Source of the DNA: Streptomyces sp. NBRC 110028
GTDB taxonomy: Bacteria > Actinomycetota > Actinomycetes > Streptomycetales > Streptomycetaceae
Direction: 5' to 3'
Length of the DNA: 64,000 bases
Assembly: GCF_001417735.1 (NCBI RefSeq)
Contig: NZ_BBUZ01000024.1
Location: 554,094 to 618,093, forward strand
The notes below the pieces were generated by a model, which made no database searches, was not told where the DNA came from, and saw nothing but the letters and a program-made list of their open reading frames with translations. The translations under genes were made by a program, and so were the position numbers. Numbering within the stretch: position 1 is the first letter of the stretch; every line of letters begins with the position of its first letter. Below, piece after piece: positions 17,101 through 25,552 of this stretch.

Positions 17101-17108
17101 GAACGGTT
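17035..17108 (+). ncRNA. Nested hairpin at the tnpB 3' end, candidate omega-RNA/right end
   Basis: Three perfectly complementary arms nest within 74 nt: AACCGTTC/GAACGGTT (17035-17042 with 17101-17108), CTGAGC/GCTCAG (17054-17059 with 17088-17093) and GAGTCCTGG/CCAGGACTC (17062-17070 with 17073-17081). They span the last codons of the TnpB gene and its stop. In TnpB elements the guide scaffold RNA comes from the 3' part of the gene and the right end, with the guide just outside. The position fits that model; transcription is not shown. If correct, the guide would start near 17109, in the 3' end of the acyl-CoA dehydrogenase gene. Confidence 0.45.
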
Positions 17109-17111
17109 CGG

Positions 17112-18236
17112 TCATCGGTACAGCTCCTTCGCGATGATCGTGCGCTGAACCTCGGTGGCGCCCTCGTAGATCCGGGGCGCGCGCACCTCACGGTAGAGGT
17201 GTTCCAGCGGATGGCCACGGCGCAGTGCGCGGGCGCCGTGGATCTGGACGGCCGCGTCCACGACGTACTGCGCGGTCTCGGTGGCCAGCAGCTTGGCCAT
17301 GGCCGAGCGCCGGGCGATGCCGGGCTCGCCGTCGTCGTAGGCGGCGGCCGCCGCGTAGACGAGCAGCCGGGCGGCCTCGGTGCGGGTGGCCATCTCGGCG
17401 AGCTGGTGCGCGACGGACTGCAGGTCCTTCAGGGGCCCGCCGAAGGCGGTGCGGCTTCCGGCGTGCGCCAGCGAGGCGTCCAGCGCCGCCTGCGCCATGC
17501 CGACGGCGAACGCGCCCACGCTCGGCCGCAGCAGGTTGAGGGTGCGCATGGCGACGCGGAAGCCCGCGTCCGGCACGCCCAGCACGTCCTCGCCGGTGAC
17601 CGGGACGCCGTCGAAGACGAGGCGGCCGATGGGGTGCGGGCTGAGCATCTCCAGGGGCTCGCCGCCGAGTCCGGGGCGGTCTGCGGGCACCAGGAAGGCG
17701 GTGACGCCGCGTGAGCCCGCGCCCGGTGTGGTGCGGGCGAAGACGGTGGTGACGTCGGCCTCGGGCGCGTTGGAGATCCAGCACTTCTCACCGGTCAGCC
17801 GCCAGCCCCCGGCCCCGTCCCGGTCGGCCCGCAGGGTGAGCGCGGCCGCGTCCGATCCGGCGTCCGGCTCGCTCAGCGCGAAGGCGGTGACGGTGCGTCC
17901 GGCCCGGATCCCGGGCATCCAGCGCTCGTACGTCTTCTCGCCGCCGGACAGCACGATCGGGTACGCGCCGAGCCCCTGGAGGGCGAGCGCGGTCTCGGCC
18001 TCCGTGCACTCCATGGCCAGCGACTCGCGCAGCAGGCACAGGTCGAGCGCCCGGACCGGCCCGTCCTCCGGGAACAGCCGCTCCAGCAGGCCCAGTTCGC
18101 CCAAGCAGGCGGTCAACGGACGGTTGATCCGTCCCGGCGTACCGGCGTCCGCGAGGGGGCGCAGGTGCTCGCGGGCCAGCGCGCGCAGCCGCGCGCACCA
18201 GCGCCGCTGCTCCGGATCCAGTGCGAATGACGGCAT
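17112..18236 (-). CDS. Acyl-CoA dehydrogenase family protein
   Basis: The product is 374 residues. ATG 18236 is preceded by a strong GAGGGAGGG. The fold is typical: N-terminal helical region, the flavin-contacting stretch TAFALSEPDAGSD, the middle beta-domain WRLTGEKCWISNA, and a C-terminal helical domain ending IYEGATEVQRTIIAKELYR. It is divergent from the aminobenzoate-CoA ligase gene 136 bp away. In clusters of this type it is expected to act on alicyclic CoA thioesters formed after the monooxygenase/reductase. The stop lies 11 bp from the TnpB gene stop, so the TnpB insertion directly follows it. Confidence 0.85.
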   Translation of the reverse strand: MPSFALDPEQRRWCARLRALAREHLRPLADAGTPGRINRPLTACLGELGLLERLFPEDGPVRALDLCLLRESLAMECTEAETALALQGLGAYPIVLSGGEKTYERWMPGIRAGRTVTAFALSEPDAGSDAAALTLRADRDGAGGWRLTGEKCWISNAPEADVTTVFARTTPGAGSRGVTAFLVPADRPGLGGEPLEMLSPHPIGRLVFDGVPVTGEDVLGVPDAGFRVAMRTLNLLRPSVGAFAVGMAQAALDASLAHAGSRTAFGGPLKDLQSVAHQLAEMATRTEAARLLVYAAAAAYDDGEPGIARRSAMAKLLATETAQYVVDAAVQIHGARALRRGHPLEHLYREVRAPRIYEGATEVQRTIIAKELYR

Positions 18237-18282
18237 CGGGGCCCTCCCTCGGCGCGACCCTTTTCGCGACTGTCGCGGGATA

Positions 18283-18296
18283 TTGACTGTCGTCAC
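18283..18296. promoter_or_regulatory. TTGAC-N4-GTCAC site, probable PaaX operator
   Basis: TTGACTGTCGTCAC lies between the divergent acyl-CoA dehydrogenase and ligase genes. A near-identical word, GTGACCGTCGTCAC, lies upstream of the enoyl-CoA hydratase gene at 26449-26462. Its half-sites are inverted, and the sharing between two promoters of the same pathway suggests a common repressor, most likely the PaaX-type protein encoded at 20009. Confidence 0.5.
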
Positions 18297-18372
18297 CATC
18301 ACGTTACGCTGACGAAGCGGCTTCAGACAGCCATCCGGCAGGCACATCGGGCAGGCAGGGGGCGCATCCTCG

Positions 18373-20004
18373 ATGGAGCTCAGGCCTTCGGCACACCTCG
18401 ACACCTTCGCCCGCGACCACCTCCCGCCCGCCGACCAATGGCCCGGGCTCCTCCTCGACCTGCCGGGGCCACGCCGCCCCGACCGGCTCAACTGCGGTGC
18501 CGAGTTACTGGATCGCACCGTCGAGCGGTACGGCCCGGAGCGGACCGCCGTGCACGACGGCTCCGGCACGGTGTGGACGTACGGGCACCTCCTCGCACAC
18601 GTCGACCGCATCGCGCACACCCTCACCACTACCCTCGGCGTCGTCCCCGGCAACCGGGTACTGCTGCGCGGCCCCACCTCCCCCTGGCTGGCCGCCTGCT
18701 GGCTGGCCGTCATGAAGGCGGGCGCGGTCGCGGTGACCGTGCTGGCCGCCCAGCGGTCCCGCGAACTGGCCACCATCTGCGACATCGCCCGGGTCGGGCA
18801 CGCGCTGTGCGACGCGCGGTGCGCGGACGACCTGGTCAGGGCCGGGGTGCCGGGGCTGCGCACCCTCACCTTCGGCGGTACCGCGCCCGACGACCTGCTG
18901 CGGTTCGCGGCCCGCGCGCCCGCGTCGTACGAGGCCGTGCCGACCTCCGCCGACGACGTCGCCCTCATCGCCTTCACCTCGGGAACCACCGGGCGGCCCA
19001 AGGGCTGCATGCACTTCCACCGCGATGTCCTCGCCATCGCCGACACCTTCTCGGCCCAGGTACTGCGGCCCACCCCCGACGACGTGTTCGCGGGCAGCCC
19101 GCCGCTCGGCTTCACCTTCGGCCTCGGCGGCCTCGTCGTCTTCCCGCTGCGCGCCGGGGCGTCGACGCTGCTGACCGACCGGGGCGGGCCGGACCGGCTG
19201 CTCGCCGACATCGCCCGGCACCGGGTGTCCGTGCTGTTCACCGCGCCGACCGCCTACCGGGCGATGCTGAACCGGCTGCGCACCGAGCCCGCGGCGTACG
19301 ACCTCTCCTCGCTGCGCCGCTGCGTCTCCGCCGGGGAGAACCTGCCCGCCGCCATCTGGCACGACTGGCACCGGACCACCGGGCTGCGCATCATCAACGG
19401 CATCGGCGCCACCGAACTGCTCCACATCTTCCTGTCCGCCGCCGACGACGCGATCCGCCCGGGGACGACGGGCGTCCCGGTCCCCGGCTTCGAGGCCTGC
19501 GTCGTAGACGCAGGCCTGCGCCCCGTCCCCGACGGCGAACCGGGCCTGCTCGCCGTGCGCGGCCCGACCGGCTGCCGCTACCTGGCGGACGAGCGCCAGC
19601 GCTCTTACGTACGCGACGGCTGGAACCTCACCGGCGACACCTACATCCGCGACCCGGACGGCTACTTCCGCTACGTGGCCCGCGCCGACGACATGATCAT
19701 CTCCTCCGGGTACAACATCGCGGGCCCCGAGGTCGAGGACGCCCTGCAGCGCCACCCCGACGTGGCCGAAGCCGCGGTCACCGGAGCGCCGGACACCGAA
19801 CGCGGCACGATCGTCGTCGCCCATGTGGTGCTGCGCGCGGGCGTTCCGCGGACCGAGGAGACCGTGGCCGCACTCAAAGCCTTCACCACCGCCGAACTCA
19901 CCCCCTACAAATGCCCGCGCCGCTTCGTCTTCCTCGACGCGCTCCCCCGCACCGCCACCGGCAAGCTCCAGCGCTACCGCCTCCGCGACAGCGCTCTACA
20001 GTGA
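18373..20004 (+). CDS. 2-aminobenzoate-CoA ligase-like AMP-forming enzyme
   Basis: The product is 543 residues. It is an adenylate-forming (ANL) enzyme with the P-loop TSGTTGRPKG, the adenine-binding region GIGATELLHIF, the hinge/catalytic region NLTGDTY...RADDMIISSGYNI and the C-terminal catalytic lysine in TATGKLQRYRLR. Length and layout match benzoate/2-aminobenzoate-CoA ligases, which activate the aromatic acid with ATP and CoA. The neighbouring fused monooxygenase/reductase favours 2-aminobenzoate as substrate; this is inference. The gene contains one TTA leucine codon (18505-18507, codon 45), rare in Streptomyces and read only by the bldA tRNA. The PaaX gene follows after 4 bp. Confidence 0.85.
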   Translation: MELRPSAHLDTFARDHLPPADQWPGLLLDLPGPRRPDRLNCGAELLDRTVERYGPERTAVHDGSGTVWTYGHLLAHVDRIAHTLTTTLGVVPGNRVLLRGPTSPWLAACWLAVMKAGAVAVTVLAAQRSRELATICDIARVGHALCDARCADDLVRAGVPGLRTLTFGGTAPDDLLRFAARAPASYEAVPTSADDVALIAFTSGTTGRPKGCMHFHRDVLAIADTFSAQVLRPTPDDVFAGSPPLGFTFGLGGLVVFPLRAGASTLLTDRGGPDRLLADIARHRVSVLFTAPTAYRAMLNRLRTEPAAYDLSSLRRCVSAGENLPAAIWHDWHRTTGLRIINGIGATELLHIFLSAADDAIRPGTTGVPVPGFEACVVDAGLRPVPDGEPGLLAVRGPTGCRYLADERQRSYVRDGWNLTGDTYIRDPDGYFRYVARADDMIISSGYNIAGPEVEDALQRHPDVAEAAVTGAPDTERGTIVVAHVVLRAGVPRTEETVAALKAFTTAELTPYKCPRRFVFLDALPRTATGKLQRYRLRDSALQ

Positions 20005-20008
20005 CCCC

Positions 20009-20851
20009 GTGAACGGCCAGCACACCCCCCGCTCCCTGATCGTCACCCACTACGGCGCGTACGGGCGCGGCACCGCCGACCGCCCCGCCGGGCCGGTGCC
20101 CGTCGCCGCCCTCATCCGGCTGCTGGGCGCCGTCGGCGTCGACCCGCCCTCGGTGCGCTCCGCCGTCTCCCGCCTCAAGCGGCGCGGCCTGCTGGTCGCC
20201 GACCGCACCGCGGCCGGGTCCGCCGGGTACGCCCTGTCCGCCGACGCCCGCCAGCTCCTCGACGACGGCGACCACCGCATCTACCCCCGCCCCGCCCCCG
20301 GGCCCGACCGCTGGCTCCTCGCCGTCTTCTCCGTCCCCGAACAGGAGCGCAACAAGCGCCACCTGCTCCGCTCCCGCCTCTCCCGCCTCGGCTTCGGCAC
20401 CGCCGCCCCCGGCGTCTGGATCGCCCCGGACCGCCTCTACGACGAGACCCGCCACACCCTTCAGCGCCTCGGCCTCGCCTCCTACGTCGACCTCTTCCGG
20501 GGCGACCACGCGGGCTTCACCCCCACCGCCGAGGCGGTCCGCCGCTGGTGGGACCTGGACGAACTCGCCGCCCTCCACCACGCGTTCCGCACCGCCCACG
20601 AGCCGGTGCTCACCCACTGGACGCACCACACCCCCACCCCCGAAGCCGCCTACCGCGACTACCTCCTGGCCCTCGACTCCTGGCGCCACCTCCCCTACGC
20701 CGACCCCGGCCTCCCCCCATCGCTCCTCCCCGCCGACTGGCCCGGCGCCCGCGCCGCCACGGTCTTCGCGGCGCTCCACGACCGGCTGCGCGACACGGGC
20801 GCGGAATACGCGGAGGCGGTGCTGCGCGGCGCGGCGGTGGGACCGGCCTGA
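20009..20851 (+). CDS. PaaX-family transcriptional repressor
   Basis: The product is 280 residues from GTG 20009, 4 bp after the ligase stop. The N-terminal winged helix (SLIVTHYGAYGR, VPVAALIRLLGAVGVDPPSVRSAVSRLKRRGLL) is typical of PaaX. The central and C-terminal parts (WLLAVFSVPEQERNKRHLLRSRLSRLGFGTAAPGVWIAP) are typical as well. PaaX proteins repress aromatic CoA-ester catabolic genes and are released by the CoA thioester. Here it probably controls both arms of the aminobenzoate cluster via the shared 14-bp sites. About 280 bp without a gene follow, up to the P450 gene. Confidence 0.85.
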   Translation: MNGQHTPRSLIVTHYGAYGRGTADRPAGPVPVAALIRLLGAVGVDPPSVRSAVSRLKRRGLLVADRTAAGSAGYALSADARQLLDDGDHRIYPRPAPGPDRWLLAVFSVPEQERNKRHLLRSRLSRLGFGTAAPGVWIAPDRLYDETRHTLQRLGLASYVDLFRGDHAGFTPTAEAVRRWWDLDELAALHHAFRTAHEPVLTHWTHHTPTPEAAYRDYLLALDSWRHLPYADPGLPPSLLPADWPGARAATVFAALHDRLRDTGAEYAEAVLRGAAVGPA

Positions 20852-21075
20852 TGGCACTCGCGGCCCCGGGTTTCGCCCTCCCCCTGCCGGCCCGGGCTTC
20901 CCTGCCCTGCACCGCCGCCGTGTCCCCGGTCGGCCGCGTTGCCCGGGCGGGCCGTTCGGGCTGTGCCGGCGGCACGGCCTGAAGGTGCTGGGCGGCCTCG
21001 GCCGCGGTGCAGGAGGAGGTGAAGGTGAACGCCCGGGACGAATGTCGGCCATCCCTTCTAAAGCGATTGCCTTAA

Positions 21076-21091
21076 TAAGTCAGTCGACTTA
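21076..21091. promoter_or_regulatory. 16-bp dyad, candidate TetR operator
   Basis: TAAGTC-AGTC-GACTTA lies 39 bp upstream of the P450 start in an AT-rich patch. The P450-ferredoxin operon ends with a TetR-type gene, so this dyad is the likely target of that repressor. The link is positional only. Confidence 0.45.
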
Positions 21092-21129
21092 CGGTGATCG
21101 CAGGTCCCCGACACCGGAGGAGTCCCCCC

Positions 21130-22344
21130 ATGACGGAAGCCGTCCCCGACTACCCGTTCGAGCAGCCGAACCTCCTGGAGCCCCCGCGCGAGTGGGCCGA
21201 GACGCGGGCCGCGTGCCCCGTGGCACACGTGCGGATGCCCAGTGGGGATGTGGTCGGTCTGCTGACCGGGTACGAGGAGATCCGCGGGCTGCTGACCGAC
21301 CCGCGGTTCAGCCGCAACCTCGACCGCAAGGGCGCCGCGCGCATGGCGACCACCGACGACGGGGGGATGTTCAGCCGGCCGTCCCCGGGAGAGGTGGACA
21401 ACAAGGAGGGGCCGGGGCACCGGCGGTGGCGGCGGCTGATCAGCCGCGCGTTCACGGTGAAGAAGATGGAGGCGTGGCGGCCTCGCGTCCAGGAGATGGC
21501 CGACGCGCTGGTGGACGACATGATCGCCAAGGGGTCGCCCGCGGATCTCCGCGCGGCGCTGGCGCTCCCCCTTCCGGTGCAGGTCATCTGCGCGCTGCTC
21601 GGTGCGCCGAGCGAGGACCAGGACAGGTTCGCGCACTGGTCGGAGGTACTGCTGACGCTGACGCGCTACACCCAGGCCGAAGTGGACGAGGCACAGCGGG
21701 ATTTCCACGCCTACGCGTCGGATCTCGTCGAGCGCAAGCGGGCGCGTCCGGGCGAGGACCTGCTCAGTGAGCTGACCCAGATCTCCGACAGCGAGGACGG
21801 GCGGCTCAGCCACGACGAGCTGATCTCCACCGCGGTCGGCCTCCTGCTGGCGGGGCACGAGACCACCTCCAACATGATCCTGAAGATGACGGCGATGCTG
21901 CTGTCCGAGCGGGAGCGCTACGAAGCCGTGGTCGCCGCCCCCGGGCTGGTCCCCGGTGTGGTGGAGGAAGCGCTGCGGATGGACACGAACGGCGGCGTGG
22001 GCATCCCCCGGTTCATCACCGAGGACACGGAGGTCGGCGGGGTGCCGGTCGCCGCCGGGAGCACGCTGTTCGTCAATCTGCACGCCGCCAACCGGGACGG
22101 GCGCAAGTTCCCCGAACCCGACCGGTTCGATCCGCGCCGCGAGAACAACGCCCAGCACCTCGCCTTCGGCGCGGGACCGCACTTCTGCGTCGGGCAGACC
22201 CTCGCGCGGGTGGAACTCCAGGTGGTGCTCGGCACGTTCGTCAGGATGCTGCCGGAGCTGCGGCTGCGGGAGTCCGCGGAGAACCTCCGCGCCCGCGAGG
22301 GAGTCGCGGCGGGCGGTTTCGAGGACCTGTGGGTCACCTGGTGA
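21130..22344 (+). CDS. Cytochrome P450
   Basis: The product is 404 residues. ATG 21130 follows GGAGGAG. Key motifs are intact: I-helix AGHETTS at 241-247, ExxR in VVEEALR (Glu280, Arg283) and the heme loop FGAGPHFCVG with Cys353. It is a soluble bacterial class I P450 that needs a ferredoxin, which the next gene (21 bp away) encodes. A TetR-type regulator completes the cassette. The substrate is unknown. The cassette interrupts an aminobenzoate catabolic cluster, so oxidation of an aromatic or a related toxic compound is possible but not shown. Confidence 0.9.
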   Translation: MTEAVPDYPFEQPNLLEPPREWAETRAACPVAHVRMPSGDVVGLLTGYEEIRGLLTDPRFSRNLDRKGAARMATTDDGGMFSRPSPGEVDNKEGPGHRRWRRLISRAFTVKKMEAWRPRVQEMADALVDDMIAKGSPADLRAALALPLPVQVICALLGAPSEDQDRFAHWSEVLLTLTRYTQAEVDEAQRDFHAYASDLVERKRARPGEDLLSELTQISDSEDGRLSHDELISTAVGLLLAGHETTSNMILKMTAMLLSERERYEAVVAAPGLVPGVVEEALRMDTNGGVGIPRFITEDTEVGGVPVAAGSTLFVNLHAANRDGRKFPEPDRFDPRRENNAQHLAFGAGPHFCVGQTLARVELQVVLGTFVRMLPELRLRESAENLRAREGVAAGGFEDLWVTW

Positions 22345-22364
22345 GGGCCGGCGAGGAAGGTACC

Positions 22365-22559
22365 ATGAAGATCACTGCTGACCAGGGAGTCTGCTGCGGC
22401 AGCGGGATGTGCGTGCTCAGGGCCGACCAGGTCTTCGACCAGCGTGAGGAGGACGGGATCGTGGTCGTGCTGGACGACGCTCCGCCTCCGGAGCACTTCG
22501 ACGCCGTCCGTGAGGCCGCCTCGGTGTGCCCGACCGGTGCCATCCGGCTGACGGAATGA
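22365..22559 (+). CDS. 3Fe-4S ferredoxin partner of the P450
   Basis: The product is 64 residues. ATG 22365 follows GAGGAAGG. The cysteines at 10, 16 and 55 (GVCCGSGMC and SVCPTGAI) match the three ligands of single-cluster [3Fe-4S] ferredoxins that feed Streptomyces P450s. Cys11 is an extra residue beside the first ligand. It lies between the P450 and the TetR gene in the same direction. Confidence 0.9.
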   Translation: MKITADQGVCCGSGMCVLRADQVFDQREEDGIVVVLDDAPPPEHFDAVREAASVCPTGAIRLTE

Positions 22560-22572
22560 CCCTCCCAGCGGA

Positions 22573-23244
22573 ATGACTCTCCCCCGTCCGGCTGCCCCGC
22601 CCTCTCCCCGCTCGGTGCTCGCGCGGGACAAACTGATGCGCACCGCCGAGCGGCTCTACGCCGAGCGCGGCTTCGCGAACGTCTCGGTCAGGCAGATCAG
22701 CGAGGCAGCCGGCCAGCGGAACAACTCCGCGGTGCAGTACCACTTCGACAGCCGTGACAACCTCATCAAGACGATTCTGTCGAACCACACCGCGCTCGTG
22801 GAGAAGCACCGCATCGCCATGGTGGAGGCGCTGCGCGGGCAGGACGCCGTGTCCCTGGAGGAGCACTACCGCTGCCTCATCCTGCCGACCGTCGAAACCC
22901 ATATCGAAGCGGGCACCCCCACGTGGCGCGCCCGCTTCTTCGCCCAGGCGCTCGTCGAACCGGTGTTCCGCGACTACGTCCTGCGGGAGCATCTGGACAG
23001 CCCGTCCCTGCGTCTCCTGGACGAGATCGGCGCCATCCGCCGGGGCGACATCCGCCCCGATCTCTTCGCCCGGCACGCCGCCATGGTGCGCCAGCTCTCG
23101 GCGCACGCCTTCGCCGAGCTGGAGTACGACCTGGCGAACGGCCGTATCGACCCCGCCGCGGCGGTGGATTCGTGGCGGGTCCTGGGCCGGGACCTGATCA
23201 CAGCGCTGTGCGGGCTCAGCACCGCCCTGCTCGGTCCCCTGTGA
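22573..23244 (+). CDS. TetR-family transcriptional regulator
   Basis: The product is 223 residues. The N-terminal helix-turn-helix is clear: KLMRTAERLYAERGFANVSVRQISEAAGQRNNSAVQYHFDSRDNLI. The C-terminal ligand-binding part is helical and not diagnostic. It starts 13 bp after the ferredoxin gene, so it is co-transcribed and probably autoregulates the P450 operon through the dyad at 21076. Its 3' end overlaps the 3' end of the convergent monooxygenase gene by 29 bp. Confidence 0.85.
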   Translation: MTLPRPAAPPSPRSVLARDKLMRTAERLYAERGFANVSVRQISEAAGQRNNSAVQYHFDSRDNLIKTILSNHTALVEKHRIAMVEALRGQDAVSLEEHYRCLILPTVETHIEAGTPTWRARFFAQALVEPVFRDYVLREHLDSPSLRLLDEIGAIRRGDIRPDLFARHAAMVRQLSAHAFAELEYDLANGRIDPAAAVDSWRVLGRDLITALCGLSTALLGPL

Positions 23245-25552
23245 GGTTCTGGAGCGCGAGCCGGGGCCGGGGGGCGTCGGTGCGGCCGGTGGGGGGTTTC
23301 CGGCTGCCCGCCTGGTACGGGAGGGGCCAGGGGGCGGCGGGGCCGGTGTAGTCCTGGTCGGCGGCGGCGTGCAGGGTCCAGTGGGGGTCGTAGAGGTGGG
23401 GGCGGGCGAGGGCGCAGAGGTCGGCGCGGCCCGCCAGGATGAGGGAGTTGACGTCGTCCCAGGAGGAGATGGCGCCGACCGCGATGACGGGGACGCCCAG
23501 TTCGTTGCGGACGCGGTCGGCGTAGGGGGTCTGGTAGGAGCGGCCGAAGTCGGGGGTCTCGTGGGGGACGACCTGGCCGGTGGAGACGTCGATGGCGTCG
23601 GCGCCGTGGGCGGTGAAGGCGGCGGCGATGGCGACGGCGTCGTCCGCCGTGGTGCCGCCGTCGGCCCAGTCGGTGGCGGAGACGCGGACCGTCATGGGTC
23701 GGTCGCCGGGCCAGACGGCGCGGACCGCGTCGAAGACCTCCAGGGGGTAGCGGAGGCGGGCGTCGAGGGAGCCGCCGTAGCCGTCGGTGCGGTGGTTGGT
23801 GAGCGGGGAGAGGAAGCTGGAGAGCAGATAGCCGTGGGCGCAGTGGAGTTCGAGGAGGTCGAAGCCCGCGCGGACGGCGCGTTCGGCGGCGCGGACGAAC
23901 TGGTCGCGGACGGCGGCGAGTCCGGTGGCGTCGAGGGCGTGCGGGGTCTGGCTGACGCCGGGGCGGTACGGGAGGGGCGAGGGCGCGACGAGGGGCCAGT
24001 TGCCGTGCGGGAGGGGGAGGTCGATGCCCTCCCACATCAGCCGGGTGGAGCCCTTGCGTCCGCTGTGGCCGAGCTGGACGCCGACGGCCACCCCCGGCGC
24101 GTGGGTGTGGGCGAAGTCGGTGACACGGCGCCAGGCGGTTTCGTGGGCGTCGGTGTAGAGACCGGTGCAGCCGGGGGTGATACGGCCCTCCGGGCTGACG
24201 CAGACCATTTCCGTCATCACCAGCCCGGCCCCGCCGAGCGCCCGGCCGCCGAGGTGGACGAGGTGGAAGTCGCCGGGGGTTCCGTCGTGGGCGGCGGAGT
24301 ACATGTCCATGGGGGACACGACGACGCGGTTGCGGAGGGTGAGGCCACGGAGGCGGAAGGGGGTGAACATGGGCGGGGTGGCGGCGGGAACGGCGGCCTC
24401 CCGCTCCACCGTCTCGACGAATTCCGTATCGCGCAGCCGCAGGTTGTCGTGGGTGACGCGGCGGCTGCGGGTGAGGAGGTTGAAGGCGAACTGGCGGGGC
24501 GGCTGGTCCAGATACAGCTCCAGGTTCTCGAACCACTCCAGGCTGGCGCGGGCCGCGCGCTGGGTGGATTCGACGACCGGGCGGCGTTCGGCCTCGTACG
24601 CGGCGAGCGCGTCGGGCAGGGCGGGGTGTTCGTCGAGGGCGGCGGCCAGGGCGAGGGCGTCCTCGACGGCGAGTTTGGTGCCGGAGCCGATGGAGAAGTG
24701 GGCGGTGTGCGCCGCGTCCCCGATGAGGACCGTGTTGCCGTGTGACCAGCGCTCGTTGACGACCGTACGGAAGGCGGTCCACTGGGAGCGGTTGCCGCGC
24801 AGGGGGTGGCCGCCGAGGGCGTCGGCGAAGAGCTCGGCGCAGCGCTCGGTGGACTCGCGTTCGGTGCACAGGTCGAGTCCGGCCCGTCGCCACACCTCTT
24901 CCCGCGTCTCGATGATGACGGTGCTGGCGTCCGGCTCGTACGGGTAGCCGTGGAGCTGCATGACGCCGTGTCCGGTCTCGGCGATCTCGAAGCGGAAGGC
25001 GTCCAGGGCGATGTCGGCGGCGAGCCAGATGTAGCGGCAGCGGTGGGTGGTGAGGTGGGGGCGGAAGGCGTCGGCGTGGGCCTGGCGGGTGGCGCTTCCC
25101 GCCCCGTCGGCCGCGATGACCAGGTCGTACGTGCGTGACAGCTGCTCGGCGGGCGGCGCCTGGGTGTGGAAGCGGAGCCGTACGCCGAGGGCCTGGCAGC
25201 GTTCGTGGAGGATGCGCAGCAGCCGGCGGCGACCGAGGGCGGCGAAGCCGTGGCCGCCGGAGGTGAGCACATGGCCGCGGTGGGCCACGTCGATGTCGTC
25301 CCAACGGACGAACGCGTCGCGGAGGGCGGCGTAGACGGCCGGGTCGGCGTGTTCGATGCCGCCGAGGGTCTCGTCGGAGAGGACGACGCCGAAGCCGAAG
25401 GTCTCATCCGGGCCGCCCCGCTCCCAGACGGTGATCTCGCGCCGCGGGTCGAGACGGGCGAGCAGAGCCGCCGCGTAGAGGCCGCCGGGGCCGCCGCCGA
25501 CGACGGCGATGCGCAGGGGGCGGCCGGGAGAGGGGGCGGGCGCCGTGGTCAT
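23216..25552 (-). CDS. Fused anthraniloyl-CoA monooxygenase/reductase
   Basis: The product is 778 residues from ATG 25552. Residues 1 to about 390 are a flavoprotein hydroxylase with the GxGxxG dinucleotide fold (RIAVVGGGPGGLYAAALL) and the second FAD motif NTVLIGDAAHTAHFSIGSGTKLA. From about 394 an old-yellow-enzyme-type TIM barrel follows (FTPFRLRGLTLRNRVVVSPM, then HCAHGYLLSSFLSPLTNHRTDGYGGS). This exact fusion is that of 2-aminobenzoyl-CoA monooxygenase/reductase, which hydroxylates and then hydrogenates the ring; databases also call it salicylyl-CoA 5-hydroxylase/oxidoreductase. It overlaps the enoyl-CoA hydratase stop by 4 bp (ATGA). Confidence 0.9.
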   Translation of the reverse strand: MTTAPAPSPGRPLRIAVVGGGPGGLYAAALLARLDPRREITVWERGGPDETFGFGVVLSDETLGGIEHADPAVYAALRDAFVRWDDIDVAHRGHVLTSGGHGFAALGRRRLLRILHERCQALGVRLRFHTQAPPAEQLSRTYDLVIAADGAGSATRQAHADAFRPHLTTHRCRYIWLAADIALDAFRFEIAETGHGVMQLHGYPYEPDASTVIIETREEVWRRAGLDLCTERESTERCAELFADALGGHPLRGNRSQWTAFRTVVNERWSHGNTVLIGDAAHTAHFSIGSGTKLAVEDALALAAALDEHPALPDALAAYEAERRPVVESTQRAARASLEWFENLELYLDQPPRQFAFNLLTRSRRVTHDNLRLRDTEFVETVEREAAVPAATPPMFTPFRLRGLTLRNRVVVSPMDMYSAAHDGTPGDFHLVHLGGRALGGAGLVMTEMVCVSPEGRITPGCTGLYTDAHETAWRRVTDFAHTHAPGVAVGVQLGHSGRKGSTRLMWEGIDLPLPHGNWPLVAPSPLPYRPGVSQTPHALDATGLAAVRDQFVRAAERAVRAGFDLLELHCAHGYLLSSFLSPLTNHRTDGYGGSLDARLRYPLEVFDAVRAVWPGDRPMTVRVSATDWADGGTTADDAVAIAAAFTAHGADAIDVSTGQVVPHETPDFGRSYQTPYADRVRNELGVPVIAVGAISSWDDVNSLILAGRADLCALARPHLYDPHWTLHAAADQDYTGPAAPWPLPYQAGSRKPPTGRTDAPRPRLALQNLTGDRAGRC

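Noticed and set aside
17112-19241. Long minus frame extending the acyl-CoA dehydrogenase upstream to 19241
   Set aside because: The extension overlaps the divergent ligase gene and has no family similarity; ATG 18236 with a strong ribosome binding site is the real start.
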